64,000 nt of DNA from the NCBI RefSeq assembly GCF_003385595.1, contig NZ_QNUE01000001.1:372001-436000 (forward strand), given 5' to 3'. This document shows, piece after piece, positions 8,205 through 16,957 of the stretch. The position numbers and the translations under genes are program-made. Source of the DNA: Chryseobacterium flavum (GTDB lineage: Bacteria; Bacteroidota; Bacteroidia; Flavobacteriales; Weeksellaceae). The notes under the pieces are model-generated. The model worked only from the letters and a program-made list of their open reading frames with translations, ran no database searches and was not told the DNA's origin. How positions within the stretch are numbered: the stretch's first letter is position 1; the number at the start of each line of letters is the position of its first letter.

Positions 8205-8369
8205 ATGAAAAAATTACGAAACAACAAACTTTCAAGAGAACAGTTAAAAGGTATTTCAGGAAGCGGGATCATCATTGGAAACTGCTCAAACCAGTGCTGT
8301 CCGGATGATGGAAGACCAAGATGTCCGGGATTGATCTGTCCTGCAGTAGTATGCCCTCAGTATGTATAA
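8205..8369 (+). CDS. Cysteine-rich bacteriocin/RiPP-like precursor peptide
   Basis: A 54-residue open reading frame too short for most gene callers. The N-terminal part MKKLRNNKLSREQLKGISGS resembles the leader of Bacteroidota RiPP or bacteriocin-like precursors (basic start, then L-S-R-E-Q-L-K-x-I-x-G). The tail after the SGSG break is hydrophobic and cysteine-rich, with six cysteines at residues 27, 31, 32, 40, 45 and 50, four prolines spaced among them, and the end VVCPQYV. A perfect 13-bp terminator hairpin follows 30 bases after the stop. An AT-rich stretch with a near-consensus TATATTTA lies upstream. No maturase, protease or exporter gene adjoins it, so processing enzymes would act from elsewhere. 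The family is inferred from the leader pattern only. Confidence 0.7.
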   Translation: MKKLRNNKLSREQLKGISGSGIIIGNCSNQCCPDDGRPRCPGLICPAVVCPQYV

Positions 8370-8398
8370 TAAAATACTAAATTATTGACGTAAAAATA

Positions 8399-8427
8399 AA
8401 AACAGAATGCAAGATGCATTCTGTTTT
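8399..8427. terminator. Bidirectional terminator after the small peptide gene
   Basis: A perfect 13-bp stem, AAAACAGAATGCA with TGCATTCTGTTTT and loop AGA, is A/T-flanked on both sides. It lies between the plus-strand peptide gene and the minus-strand GNAT-nitrilase gene and can serve both. Confidence 0.88.
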
Positions 8428-8433
8428 GTTTTG

Positions 8434-9936
8434 TTATTTAAGGTAAGTCTCATACAGATCTTTTCTCCGGTCTTTCATGACCTGAACAGAGCCGTTATGA
8501 TGAAGGTCTTTTAAAAGGTTTAAGTCTACATCAACAATCAATGTCATTTCTGTATTGGGTGTTGCTTCTCCTTTTACGGCATTTGAAGGGAAAGCAAAAT
8601 CAGAAGGGGTAAATACTGCAGCCTGTCCGAACTGGATGTCCATGTTATTGACTTTAGGCAAATTACCTACACAGCCGGCAATCGCTACATAACATTCATT
8701 TTCTATAGCTCTTGCAGCCGCACAGTGACGGACCCTCATATATGCATTCTGGGTATCTGTCAGGTAAGGAACAAACAGGATTTTCATTCCCTGATCTGCC
8801 AGAATTCTCGGTAATTCTGGGAATTCCACATCATAGCAGATAACCAGTCCTATTTTTCCACAGTCTGTGTCAAAAACTTTTATTTCATTTCCTCCCTTCA
8901 TTCCATAATATCTTTTTTCATTCGGGGTAATATGGATTTTTCTGTATTCATCCATACGACCGTCCCGGTGAAGAAGATAGCTTACATTATACAGTTCATT
9001 GTTTTCAAATACCGGCATGCTTCCCGAAATAATATTGACATTGTAGCTGATAGCCAGCTCGGAAACCCTATTCTTTATCTGATCAGTAAGTTTGGCGAGC
9101 TCTATCATACTGTCTCTTTCCGAAAGATTGTTGAACGGTGCCAGCAAAGGAGTATTGAAAAGCTCCGGAAACAGTACAAAATCTGATTTGTAATCTCCCA
9201 TCACGTTTACAAAGAATTCTACCTGTTCATAAAAAGCATCTATATCTTTGAAATGCCTCATCTGCCATTGAACCAAGCCAAGACGTATGATACTATCCTG
9301 CATAGTATTCGGTCTTTTGCTGTAATAGATATTATTCCATTGTAAAAGCACTGCATTTTCCCTGGATGCTTCATCTTCGGGAAGATATTTTTTCAAAACC
9401 CTGATCGGCAAAAAATTATTGGAAAGCTGGAAAGACAGTACCGGATCATAGATCTCCTTATCCCTGACTTTCCGTATATATTCTCTCGGAGAAAGCTCAT
9501 GACTGTATTTGTGATAACTCGGGATTCTTCCGCCAAGAATAATTGATTTTAAGTTCAGTAATTCGCAGAGTTCTTTTCTCGCATCATAAAGCCTTCTTCC
9601 AAGACGCAGTTCACGAAACTCAGGGTCTACGAAAACTTCTATTCCATACAGAACATTTCCTGTTGAAGAATGGGTATTAAAGGTATAATTCCCTGTAATA
9701 TCACTGTAGGTATGATCATCCCCGAATTCTTCATAATTAACAATGATGGAAAGCGCTACTGCAGCAAGCTTCCCATCCACAGTAATACAGATTTGTCCGT
9801 TAGGGAATATTTTTGTTAGTTTATCAATACTTTTTTTGGACCATATGGATTCCGACATTTGCGGATAGGCCCTTTTCATCGTTTCCGCCAGTTCATCATA
9901 ATCCTGAAGAGTCAGGTTTCTTGTTTCTATTTGCAT
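8434..9936 (-). CDS. GNAT acetyltransferase-nitrilase fusion protein (carbon-nitrogen hydrolase)
   Basis: A 500-residue two-domain enzyme. Residues 1 to about 165 form a GNAT-like N-acetyltransferase domain (EVFVDPEFRELRLGRRLYDA, 100-119, is the acetyl-CoA loop). Residues 216-500 form a nitrilase-superfamily amidohydrolase with the catalytic triad visible as Glu258 (LFPELF), Lys333 (YRKIHITP) and Cys367 (GLVICYDVEFPE). The nitrilase domain should hydrolyse an amide C-N bond. Proteins with this GNAT-plus-nitrilase layout form a recognised branch of the superfamily, but I know of no settled substrate. The next plus-strand gene begins about 60 bases beyond its start (divergent). Confidence 0.88.
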   Translation of the reverse strand: MQIETRNLTLQDYDELAETMKRAYPQMSESIWSKKSIDKLTKIFPNGQICITVDGKLAAVALSIIVNYEEFGDDHTYSDITGNYTFNTHSSTGNVLYGIEVFVDPEFRELRLGRRLYDARKELCELLNLKSIILGGRIPSYHKYSHELSPREYIRKVRDKEIYDPVLSFQLSNNFLPIRVLKKYLPEDEASRENAVLLQWNNIYYSKRPNTMQDSIIRLGLVQWQMRHFKDIDAFYEQVEFFVNVMGDYKSDFVLFPELFNTPLLAPFNNLSERDSMIELAKLTDQIKNRVSELAISYNVNIISGSMPVFENNELYNVSYLLHRDGRMDEYRKIHITPNEKRYYGMKGGNEIKVFDTDCGKIGLVICYDVEFPELPRILADQGMKILFVPYLTDTQNAYMRVRHCAAARAIENECYVAIAGCVGNLPKVNNMDIQFGQAAVFTPSDFAFPSNAVKGEATPNTEMTLIVDVDLNLLKDLHHNGSVQVMKDRRKDLYETYLK

Positions 9937-9996
9937 TTGATGTAATTTTACTTAAATTTAGGAAAAAATTAAACAAATACCGCTTTTTATTTATTG

Positions 9997-10278
9997 ATGA
10001 AAGCCTATGCACTAACTTTAACAGTAACCATTACATTTATTTTTATTGTAAGGATTTTTTATCCTGATTCAATAATTAATGTTTCACACAATTTAAACTT
10101 ATTTTCAGTAGTGGAAATAAATACCCGGGAAATCAAAAATGTTATTTATTTGTATTTAACAGGATCAATATTGTTAAGTTATCTTATTTTCCATAATCAA
10201 CTATTATTCAAACTGATATATTGTTTACTAATTATTATCAATATTATACTTATTATTTTTTCATTAAAACAGTTTTAA
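9997..10278 (+). CDS. Small membrane protein of unknown function
   Basis: A 93-residue very AT-rich reading frame encoding a hydrophobic protein with three probable membrane helices (about residues 4-24, 47-65 and 70-90). It is transcribed divergently from the GNAT-nitrilase gene and ends 54 bases before the guaA stop. The ATG at 9997 is preferred over a TTG one codon earlier. I do not recognise the family. The low complexity of its composition leaves some doubt that it is expressed. Confidence 0.5.
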   Translation: MKAYALTLTVTITFIFIVRIFYPDSIINVSHNLNLFSVVEINTREIKNVIYLYLTGSILLSYLIFHNQLLFKLIYCLLIIINIILIIFSLKQF

Positions 10279-10280
10279 TA

Positions 10281-10305
10281 AAAAACCCCACCCAAAGCGG
10301 GCAGG
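10281..10305 (-). terminator. Terminator after guaA
   Basis: On the minus strand CCTGCCC pairs with GGGTGGG (two G-T wobbles), followed by a run of T. It starts about 28 bases after the guaA stop. Confidence 0.65.
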
Positions 10306-10332
10306 ATTTATATTGTAAATTCAAGTCAAAAA

Positions 10333-11862
10333 TTATTCCCATTCAATGGTTGCTGGTGGTTTGCTTGAAATATCATAAGCTACTCTGTTAATTCCCCTTA
10401 CTTCGTTGATGATTCTGCTTGAAACGGTATCAAGGAATTCGTAAGGAAGTCTACTCCACGTTGCCGTCATAAAGTCGATCGTATTGGCAGAACGAACTAC
10501 AGCTGTGTATTCGTAAGTTCTTTCGTCACCCATTACTCCTACAGATTTTACAGGAAGGAGTACTACAAATGCCTGAGATACTTTTTCGTAAAGGTCATTT
10601 TTGTATAGTTCTTCGATAAATATATCATCAGCTTCCTGAAGGATTCTTACTTTCTCAGCGTCTACAGCTCCCAACACTCTGATTCCTAATCCAGGGCCAG
10701 GGAAAGGGTGTCTGTATACCAGATGATGTGGAATTCCCAATTCTTCTCCCACTTTTCTTACTTCATCTTTGAAAAGTTCTCTTAACGGTTCTAATAATTC
10801 AAATTCCATATCTTCAGGAAGTCCTCCTACGTTATGGTGAGACTTGATCACTGCAGATGGTCCGTTTACAGACTGGCTTTCGATAACATCAGGATAAATG
10901 GTTCCCTGAGCTAAGAATTTAGCGCCTTCAATTTTGTGGGATTCTTCGTCAAATACGTGGATAAATTCGTTTCCGATGATTTTTCTTTTGGCTTCGGGAT
11001 CGTCTACTCCAGCCAGTTTTGAAAGGAATCTTTCTTTAGCATCCACCATTTTAATGTTCATATGGAAATGCTCTCCATACTGATCCATTACTTTTTTACC
11101 TTCATCCTTTCTTAATAATCCCGTATCTACGAAAATACAGGTTAACTGATCACCAATCGCTTTATGGATCAAAACTGCGGCTACAGAAGAGTCAACACCT
11201 CCGGAAAGTCCCAGGATTACTTTGTTGTCACCAACTTTTTCACGGATTTCTTCAACCGTCCTGTCGATATAGTTAGTCAGTTTCCAGTTTTTCTCTGCAT
11301 TACAAATTCCAAAAACGAAATTTTCAAGCATTTTTGCCCCTTCTTCCGTATGAGAAACTTCAGGATGGAACTGCACGCAGAATATTTTTTTATCTTCATT
11401 AGAGATAGAAGCAATTACTCCTGATTTTGCATTTAATTCAAAGCCCGCAGGCAGCTCTCCCACTTCATCAAAATGGCTCATCCAAACTACAGAGTCCTGA
11501 GTAACACCTTTCAATAAAGAACTTTCTTTAACAATATCAAGGTTCGCCTTTCCGTATTCTCCTTTTTCTCCTTTATTTACTTTTCCTCCTAAAAGATGAG
11601 CTGTCATCTGCATTCCGTAACAGATTCCCAGTACAGGAACTCCCTGTTCATATAGTTCTTTTTCAACCAGATGAGCATTTTCGGCATTTACAGAGCTTGG
11701 TCCACCGGAAAGGATAATTCCTTTAGGTTGTTTTGCTAGAATATCTTGTAATGGTGTATTGTAAGGTAAAATTTCAGAATATACTCCCATCTCACGGATT
11801 CTTCTTCCGATAAGCTGGTTATACTGGGATCCGAAATCTAAAATAATAATACCGTTGTTCAT
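10333..11862 (-). CDS. guaA: GMP synthase (glutamine-hydrolysing)
   Basis: This enzyme converts XMP to GMP with ATP and glutamine, the last step of guanine nucleotide synthesis. The 509 residues show the glutamine amidotransferase domain first, with catalytic Cys81 (GICYGMQ) and the His166/Glu168 pair (QFHPEVS). The ATP pyrophosphatase domain follows with its P-loop SGGVDS (220-225), and then the C-terminal dimerisation domain ends in KPPATIEWE. Length and motif order are standard. It is the last gene of the purM-N-H-D-guaA cluster, 173 bases after purD. A purD terminator intervenes, so it may have its own promoter. Confidence 0.97.
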   Translation of the reverse strand: MNNGIIILDFGSQYNQLIGRRIREMGVYSEILPYNTPLQDILAKQPKGIILSGGPSSVNAENAHLVEKELYEQGVPVLGICYGMQMTAHLLGGKVNKGEKGEYGKANLDIVKESSLLKGVTQDSVVWMSHFDEVGELPAGFELNAKSGVIASISNEDKKIFCVQFHPEVSHTEEGAKMLENFVFGICNAEKNWKLTNYIDRTVEEIREKVGDNKVILGLSGGVDSSVAAVLIHKAIGDQLTCIFVDTGLLRKDEGKKVMDQYGEHFHMNIKMVDAKERFLSKLAGVDDPEAKRKIIGNEFIHVFDEESHKIEGAKFLAQGTIYPDVIESQSVNGPSAVIKSHHNVGGLPEDMEFELLEPLRELFKDEVRKVGEELGIPHHLVYRHPFPGPGLGIRVLGAVDAEKVRILQEADDIFIEELYKNDLYEKVSQAFVVLLPVKSVGVMGDERTYEYTAVVRSANTIDFMTATWSRLPYEFLDTVSSRIINEVRGINRVAYDISSKPPATIEWE

Positions 11863-11884
11863 TTTTGATAATTGATAAATGATG

Positions 11885-11985
11885 ATTAATTTAAAAGCTT
11901 TAAACTATAGGTTTCAGGCAATAAGCTTTCTATACCGCAATAAGCACGGTGCCTCTAGCCTAAAGTTTATTGCTTACTTAACTGT
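11885..11985. repeat. Degenerate GCAATAAGC-type intergenic repeat
   Basis: The purD-guaA spacer has GCAATAAGC twice in direct orientation and a TTATTGC word facing them, with related TTTAAACTATAGG and CCTAAAGTTTA words. It reads as a decayed intergenic repeat. I cannot tell its copy number in the genome. Confidence 0.4.
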
Positions 11986-11990
11986 TTTAC

Positions 11991-12024
11991 AAAAAAAGAC
12001 TTGGAACAGCTCCAAATCTTTTTT
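11991..12024 (-). terminator. Terminator after purD
   Basis: AAAAAAGA-C-TTGGA pairs with TCCAA-A-TCTTTTTT around a 5-base loop, giving a long hairpin with a T-tract on the minus strand 12 bases after the purD stop. Confidence 0.75.
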
Positions 12025-12035
12025 CGTGATTTTTA

Positions 12036-13274
12036 TTAAAACTTTCCGATGTCTTCTCTGTAGAAGCCATAATCGAAATGTACGTGGCCTGCATCTTCGT
12101 AAGCTTTCTTACGGGCATCCTCGTAAGTTGATCCGGTGGCTACAATATTAAGGACTCTACCTCCATTGGAAACTACTTTATCTCCTTTTCTGATAGCTCC
12201 TGCATATAGCAACTGGCTGTTTTTTACTTTATCTTCGCCTACGATTTCAAATCCTGTTTCAATGTTTCTTGGATATCCTCCTGAGCACATCACAAGGCAT
12301 ATAGCTTTTTCATCCTTAAACTTCAGCTCAATGTCTTTTCCTTCCATACAATCCTGAATCACATCAAGCAGGTTATTTTCCATAAGAGCCATCAATACCT
12401 GAGTTTCAGGATCTCCAAATCTCATGTTATATTCAAGAAGATAAGCTCCGTTTTTCGTAACCATCAGTCCAAAGAAAATAATTCCTTTAAATCCGAATCC
12501 TTCAGCTTTAAGACCTTTAACGGTAGGTTCCAGGATATTTTTTTCGAAATCGGCGTAATGTTCCTGAGTAAACTCCGGACTTGGTGCCACAGATCCCATT
12601 CCTCCTGTGTTGGGTCCTGTATCTCCGTTACCGGCTTTTTTATAATCTTTTGCCGCTATACAAGGGAAAAGTTTTTCTCCGTTAGAGAATGCAATAATTG
12701 AAGCTTCAAAACCTTGTAAATATTCTTCAATAACTAAACGTATACCAGCATCACCATAAATTCTTCTGATCATGAAATCATGGATTGTTGCTTCTGCTTC
12801 TTCAAGAGTATCACAAATTACAACTCCTTTTCCGCCTGCTAAACCGCTTGCTTTGATAACCAAAGGATATTCCTGTGTCTGAACATATTCCTTAGCTTCG
12901 TTATATGAATCAAATACAACAGCTTTAGCCGTTTTGATATCATAGGTCTGCATAAACTTCTTTGAGAAAGCTTTACTTCCTTCCAGGCTTGCCACCTTTT
13001 GATTAGGGCCAAAAACTTTAAGGTCATGCTGCTTAAACTCATCTCTTATACCAGCTACAAGTGGAGCTTCAGGACCTACAATGGTTAAGTCAACTTTTTC
13101 TTTAATAGCGAAATCCCTAAGTTCTTTGATTTCTGATAAATGAACATTTTTCCCTATTACATCGGTAGTAGCATTCCCGTTGGCAAAAAACATTTTAGAA
13201 ATTCTGGGGTCATTCTGAAGTTTTGCCGCTAAAGCAGATTCTCTACCGCCTTCACCTATGATTAATATTCTCAT
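12036..13274 (-). CDS. purD: Phosphoribosylamine-glycine ligase (GAR synthetase)
   Basis: The second step of de novo purine synthesis: joins phosphoribosylamine and glycine with ATP. The protein has 412 residues in the ATP-grasp order, with N-terminal MRILIIGEGGRESALAAKL, VGPEAPLVAG (about 66-75), VIKASGLAGGKGVVI (about 137-151), NTGGMGSVAPSP and the metal-site EYNMRFGDPETQ. The usual GGREHA motif reads GGRESA here, a His-to-Ser change I believe also occurs in relatives. The gene follows purH by 88 bases and has a possible extra promoter box at 13312-13319. Confidence 0.95.
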   Translation of the reverse strand: MRILIIGEGGRESALAAKLQNDPRISKMFFANGNATTDVIGKNVHLSEIKELRDFAIKEKVDLTIVGPEAPLVAGIRDEFKQHDLKVFGPNQKVASLEGSKAFSKKFMQTYDIKTAKAVVFDSYNEAKEYVQTQEYPLVIKASGLAGGKGVVICDTLEEAEATIHDFMIRRIYGDAGIRLVIEEYLQGFEASIIAFSNGEKLFPCIAAKDYKKAGNGDTGPNTGGMGSVAPSPEFTQEHYADFEKNILEPTVKGLKAEGFGFKGIIFFGLMVTKNGAYLLEYNMRFGDPETQVLMALMENNLLDVIQDCMEGKDIELKFKDEKAICLVMCSGGYPRNIETGFEIVGEDKVKNSQLLYAGAIRKGDKVVSNGGRVLNIVATGSTYEDARKKAYEDAGHVHFDYGFYREDIGKF

Positions 13275-13311
13275 ACTTTATTTATTATCTAGTCTAATTT
13301 ACAAATATATA

Positions 13312-13319
13312 ATTTTGAA
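13312..13319 (-). promoter_or_regulatory. Candidate internal -7 box upstream of purD
   Basis: Minus-strand TATATTTG matches TAnnTTTG, 37 bases before the purD start. No TTG is seen at the right distance, so it may be weak or fortuitous. Confidence 0.35.
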
Positions 13320-13362
13320 TGCTAAAAATACAATCCCTGATTATTTTTTAATTCTATTTTAA

Positions 13363-14880
13363 TTAGTGGAAAAAGTGTCTGACACCCGTAAACATCATCG
13401 GGATTTTGTGCTCATTGGCAGCCTCTATGCTGTCCTGATCTTTAACACTTCCACCAGGCTGAATAATAGCTTTAATACCTTCCTGCGCACAGAAATCCAC
13501 TACATCGCGGAAAGGAAAAAATGCATCTGAGGCCAAAACCAGATCTCCGGAGAATTTTTCTTTAGCTCTTTCGATTGCCTGCTGGGTCGCCCAGATTCTG
13601 TTTACCTGTCCACCACCGATACCGAATGCCTGAATTCCGTTGGAAACCACAATAGCGTTTGACTTCACATATTTTACCACTCTCTGAGAGAAAAGTAATG
13701 CTTTCTTCTGCTCTTCTGTAGGCTGTACTTCTGTAACCACTTTGATATCGTCAGAGAAGTGAGTATCATTATCCTGAACAAGAATACCACCATCTACCTT
13801 CACCCAGGTCTGTTTGTCAGAAACAGGGTTTACAATTCTGATAATTCTAAGATTTTTCTTCTTTCTTAAAATTTCCAGGGCTTCCTCATCAAATTCAGGA
13901 GCCATTACAATTTCAAGGAATGTTTTGTTCAGTTCTTCAGCTGTTGCAGCATCAATTTTGTAATTCATAGCAACAATTCCACCAAAGATTGAAACCGGGT
14001 CACATTCAAAAGTTTTTTGATACGTTTCCAATGCTGAAGTTCCGATAGCTACGCCACAAGGTGTGGAATGTTTTACTGCACAACAAGCCATTTCTTCTTT
14101 AAACTCATTCACAACCTTCCAGCAAAGGTCCATATCACGCAGGTTATTGAAAGACAATTCTTTTCCTCCAAGTTGTTCAAAGTCTTTCATCGCCCCGTTT
14201 TCGAAAGTAGAAACATAGTAAGCAGCAGTCTGGTGAGGGTTCTCACCATATCTCAGGTCAGAAACTTTTTTGTATGAAGCATTTAAATAAGCAGGATAAT
14301 CTTCATCTAAAAGCATTCTGGAAATAGCCGCATCATAGGCAGAAGTCAGGTTGAATACTTTTCCTGCAAGTTTTTTACGTGTTTCAATATACGTATCACC
14401 ATTTTGCTCCATTTCCAGTTTTACTGTTGCATAATCCTCTACATCAGTAATCACGGTAACAGAATCAAAATTTTTCGCCGCAGAGCGAAGCATTGAAGGT
14501 CCTCCGATATCAATAAATTCAACCTTTTCATGTAAAGAAATATTCTTGTTTACATTTTCAAAGAAAGGGTAAAGGTTTACGATAACCATGTCAATCAAAC
14601 CAATTCCGTGCTCCTGAACTGTTTTCATATGCTCTTCGTTGGTACGGACAGCCAGCAATCCTCCATGAACTTTCGGGTGTAAAGTTTTTACCCTTCCGTC
14701 TAACATTTCAGGAAAATTGGTAACCTCATCAATCTGAATCGGATTTAAACCAGCGTCTTTCAAATGTTTGAATGTCCCTCCTGTAGAGATCAGCTCATAA
14801 TTCCGGGCTTCCAGAAACTGTGCAAATTCAATTAATCCGCTTTTGTCAGAAACACTGATTAAAACTCTCTTTTTACTCAT
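13363..14880 (-). CDS. purH: Bifunctional AICAR formyltransferase / IMP cyclohydrolase
   Basis: The last two steps to IMP: formyl transfer from 10-formyl-THF to AICAR, then ring closure. The 505-residue protein begins with the cyclohydrolase domain ([37 protein letters not shown] at about 61-77). The transformylase domain follows, with the catalytic [11 protein letters not shown] near residues 270-280, KSNAIV, and the C-terminal [13 protein letters not shown] and [13 protein letters not shown]. It lies between purN and purD, with a palindromic repeat in the upstream spacer. Confidence 0.97.
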   Translation of the reverse strand: MSKKRVLISVSDKSGLIEFAQFLEARNYELISTGGTFKHLKDAGLNPIQIDEVTNFPEMLDGRVKTLHPKVHGGLLAVRTNEEHMKTVQEHGIGLIDMVIVNLYPFFENVNKNISLHEKVEFIDIGGPSMLRSAAKNFDSVTVITDVEDYATVKLEMEQNGDTYIETRKKLAGKVFNLTSAYDAAISRMLLDEDYPAYLNASYKKVSDLRYGENPHQTAAYYVSTFENGAMKDFEQLGGKELSFNNLRDMDLCWKVVNEFKEEMACCAVKHSTPCGVAIGTSALETYQKTFECDPVSIFGGIVAMNYKIDAATAEELNKTFLEIVMAPEFDEEALEILRKKKNLRIIRIVNPVSDKQTWVKVDGGILVQDNDTHFSDDIKVVTEVQPTEEQKKALLFSQRVVKYVKSNAIVVSNGIQAFGIGGGQVNRIWATQQAIERAKEKFSGDLVLASDAFFPFRDVVDFCAQEGIKAIIQPGGSVKDQDSIEAANEHKIPMMFTGVRHFFH

Positions 14881-14976
14881 TTTACTTTCAATTTTTTACT
14901 TTTTACAGCTATTTCAAACTGTATCCGGGTCTTTCACCTCCGGGCTTACTTTTATTTTACTTAGATTTCTTCTTAT

Positions 14977-15053
14977 TAATGTAACAATGTATCAGTTTAA
15001 CAATGTAACAATAGATGATTGGTAAACCGGCACATTGTTAGATTGTTACATTA
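14977..15053. repeat. Palindromic intergenic repeat, AATGTAACAAT family, copy A
   Basis: A 77-bp nested palindrome between purN and purH. The outer arms TAATGTAACAAT (14977-14988) and ATTGTTACATTA (15042-15053) are perfect. An inner pair TAACAATGT (14998-15006) and ACATTGTTA (15032-15040) is also perfect. The element abuts the purN stop codon exactly. Similar arms occur upstream of purM (copy B). Confidence 0.7.
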
Positions 15054-15617
15054 TCAGTTTCCCAGGACTTTATTAATCGCTAACGGGAATATCTCATATT
15101 CAATCTGATGAACTTTTTGTGCCAATGTTTCAGGAGTATCATCTGCTGTTACTTCAAAAGATTTCTGAAGAATAGCTTCTCCTTCATCAATGCCCGGCGT
15201 TACAAAATGTACCGTTGCCCCACTTTCAACTTCTTTTGCTTCAATGACTGCATTGTGAACGTTCATTCCCCACATTCCTTTTCCTCCGAATTTCGGTAGC
15301 AAAGCCGGGTGAATATTGATTATTTTACCATTCCAGTTTTCACAGAATTCAGATTTTAAAATGGATAAAAACCCTGCCAGTACAATAAGATCTGTATTTT
15401 CAGGAATCACTTTAGCCAATTCACTGCTGAAATTCTTTCCTCTTGGAATGAGTATGTTTTCTATATTATGATTCTTTGCTCTTTCCAGTCCGAAACATTC
15501 TCTGTCAGCAACCACCAAGGTAACTTTTGCATTCCGGATTTCGCCTGAGTCAATAGTATCAATGATCCTCTGCAGATTTGTTCCTGAACCGGATACAAGT
15601 ACAACGATATTCTTCAT
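15054..15617 (-). CDS. purN: Phosphoribosylglycinamide formyltransferase
   Basis: The third step of purine synthesis: transfers a formyl group from 10-formyl-THF to GAR. The 187-residue protein has the phosphate loop SGSGTNLQ (9-16) and catalytic residues Asn101 and His103 in NIHPALLPKFGGKGMWG, with Asp144 in TPGIDEGEAI. It is complete and of normal length. It sits 75 bases after purM, with an imperfect palindrome filling that spacer. Confidence 0.96.
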   Translation of the reverse strand: MKNIVVLVSGSGTNLQRIIDTIDSGEIRNAKVTLVVADRECFGLERAKNHNIENILIPRGKNFSSELAKVIPENTDLIVLAGFLSILKSEFCENWNGKIINIHPALLPKFGGKGMWGMNVHNAVIEAKEVESGATVHFVTPGIDEGEAILQKSFEVTADDTPETLAQKVHQIEYEIFPLAINKVLGN

Positions 15618-15629
15618 TATTCAGATGTT

Positions 15630-15684
15630 AGATCTCAGATTTAAGATTACAGACTTACAGTCTGATATCTAAGATCTGAAATCT
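15630..15684. repeat. Imperfect palindrome of AGATCTGA words in the purM-purN spacer
   Basis: Two 26-base arms (15630-15655 and 15659-15684) flank a TAC centre. They match at about 20 of 26 positions, with the inner CAGACT/AGTCTG perfect. Related words recur in the MFS-HlyD spacer near 51.7 kb. It would form a hairpin in the purM-purN transcript. Confidence 0.6.
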
Positions 15685-15692
15685 GATGTCAT

Positions 15693-16685
15693 TTAAAATT
15701 TCAAATTGATTTTCTCGCTTCCTTCAGTAATTTCTCCGATTTCGTAGGCATCATCCAGAAGGTGCAATACTTTTTCAGCATGTTCAGCGTCCACTACGAT
15801 TACCATACCTACACCCATATTAAAAGTTCCGAACATTTCTTCCCTCGCTACTCCTCCTCTTTTTTCCAATTCAAGCATTACACTTGGAATTCTGATTTTA
15901 GAGCCATCAACAGAAGCGCATAACCCTTCAGGAATAATTCTTGGAACGTTTTCGTAAAGACCGCCTCCTGTAATGTGAGCAATACCGCTTACTTTTACTT
16001 CTTCCAATACTTTATGAATATCTTTATAATATAGTCGTGTAGGAACTAAAAGGGTTTCGTATAGTGGTTTTCCTTCAAATTCTTCTTCGAAATCCGGGAA
16101 TACTTTTCTTACCAGTGAAAATCCGTTTGAATGGAATCCTGAGCTTGGTAAAGCAATAATTTTATTTCCTGCTTTAATGTTCGATCCGTCAATAATCTGG
16201 TCTTTTTCTACAATCCCTACACAGAATCCGGCAACATCATAATCTCCGGGCTGATACATTCCCGGCATTTCAGCAGTTTCTCCACCGATTAATGCACAGT
16301 TGTTATCTTTACAAGCATTCACCATTCCCAAAACGATCTCGGCTGCAATTTCAGAATCCAGCTTTCCGCAAGCCAGATAATCTAAAAAGAATAAAGGCCT
16401 GGCACCATGACAAAGGATATCGTTGGCACACATGGCGAAACAATCAATCCCGATAGAATCATATTTTTTAGTATCCAAAGCGACTTTCAGCTTCGTACCT
16501 ACTCCATCTGTTCCTGATACAAGGACAGGATTTTTATATCCTCCGATTTCATAGAAAGCCCCAAAGCTTCCCAAATGATTCAATACATTGGAATTGTGGG
16601 TTTCACCAACTGCTTTTTTGATTTTATCAACCGTTTTGTATCCTTCTTCTTTGTCTACTCCTGCTGATTTGTAAGTGTTGCTCAT
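15693..16685 (-). CDS. purM: Phosphoribosylformylglycinamidine cyclo-ligase (AIR synthetase)
   Basis: The fifth step of purine synthesis: closes FGAM to AIR with ATP. The 330-residue product starts MSNTYKSAGVDKEEGYKTV and shows LVSGTDGVGTKLKVA, DCFAMCANDILCHGARPLFFLDY, ALIGGETAEMPGMYQPGDYDVAGF and HITGGGLYENVPRI. An in-frame ATG nine codons upstream exists, but it lies inside the repeat element and the 16685 start matches the family. It is the first gene of the purine cluster in this window. Confidence 0.95.
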   Translation of the reverse strand: MSNTYKSAGVDKEEGYKTVDKIKKAVGETHNSNVLNHLGSFGAFYEIGGYKNPVLVSGTDGVGTKLKVALDTKKYDSIGIDCFAMCANDILCHGARPLFFLDYLACGKLDSEIAAEIVLGMVNACKDNNCALIGGETAEMPGMYQPGDYDVAGFCVGIVEKDQIIDGSNIKAGNKIIALPSSGFHSNGFSLVRKVFPDFEEEFEGKPLYETLLVPTRLYYKDIHKVLEEVKVSGIAHITGGGLYENVPRIIPEGLCASVDGSKIRIPSVMLELEKRGGVAREEMFGTFNMGVGMVIVVDAEHAEKVLHLLDDAYEIGEITEGSEKINLKF

Positions 16686-16710
16686 GTTTAATAATTTATA
16701 ATAATCTAGC

Positions 16711-16763
16711 AATGTAACAATAAATTGAATTGTCAGACTGGTACATTGATAAATTGGTACATT
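16711..16763. repeat. Palindromic intergenic repeat, AATGTAACAAT family, copy B
   Basis: AATGTAACAAT (16711-16721) faces ATTGGTACATT (16753-16763), an 11-base inverted repeat with one mismatch. It is upstream of purM and resembles copy A between purN and purH. Confidence 0.6.
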
Positions 16764-16796
16764 ATATATTTACTTTTATACTTGATTTCAGAAAAC

Positions 16797-16828
16797 AAAA
16801 AAGCCGACAATCTTTTCAGATTATCGGC
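16797..16828 (-). terminator. Terminator after the FMN reductase gene
   Basis: GCCGACAATCT (16803-16813) and AGATTATCGGC (16818-16828) pair with one wobble. On the minus strand the hairpin is followed by a run of T. It separates the reductase gene from purM. Confidence 0.75.
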
Positions 16829-16957
16829 CGTTATTTTATCTCAGAATTTCAGAGCCCACAATTTTCCCTTTATCAGAAAAACATTGTTTATAGGAGGTCT
16901 GAATTTTCATCTCTTTTCTTTTTGCAAAAATAGTAATTTTAAACGAATATTCAAATT

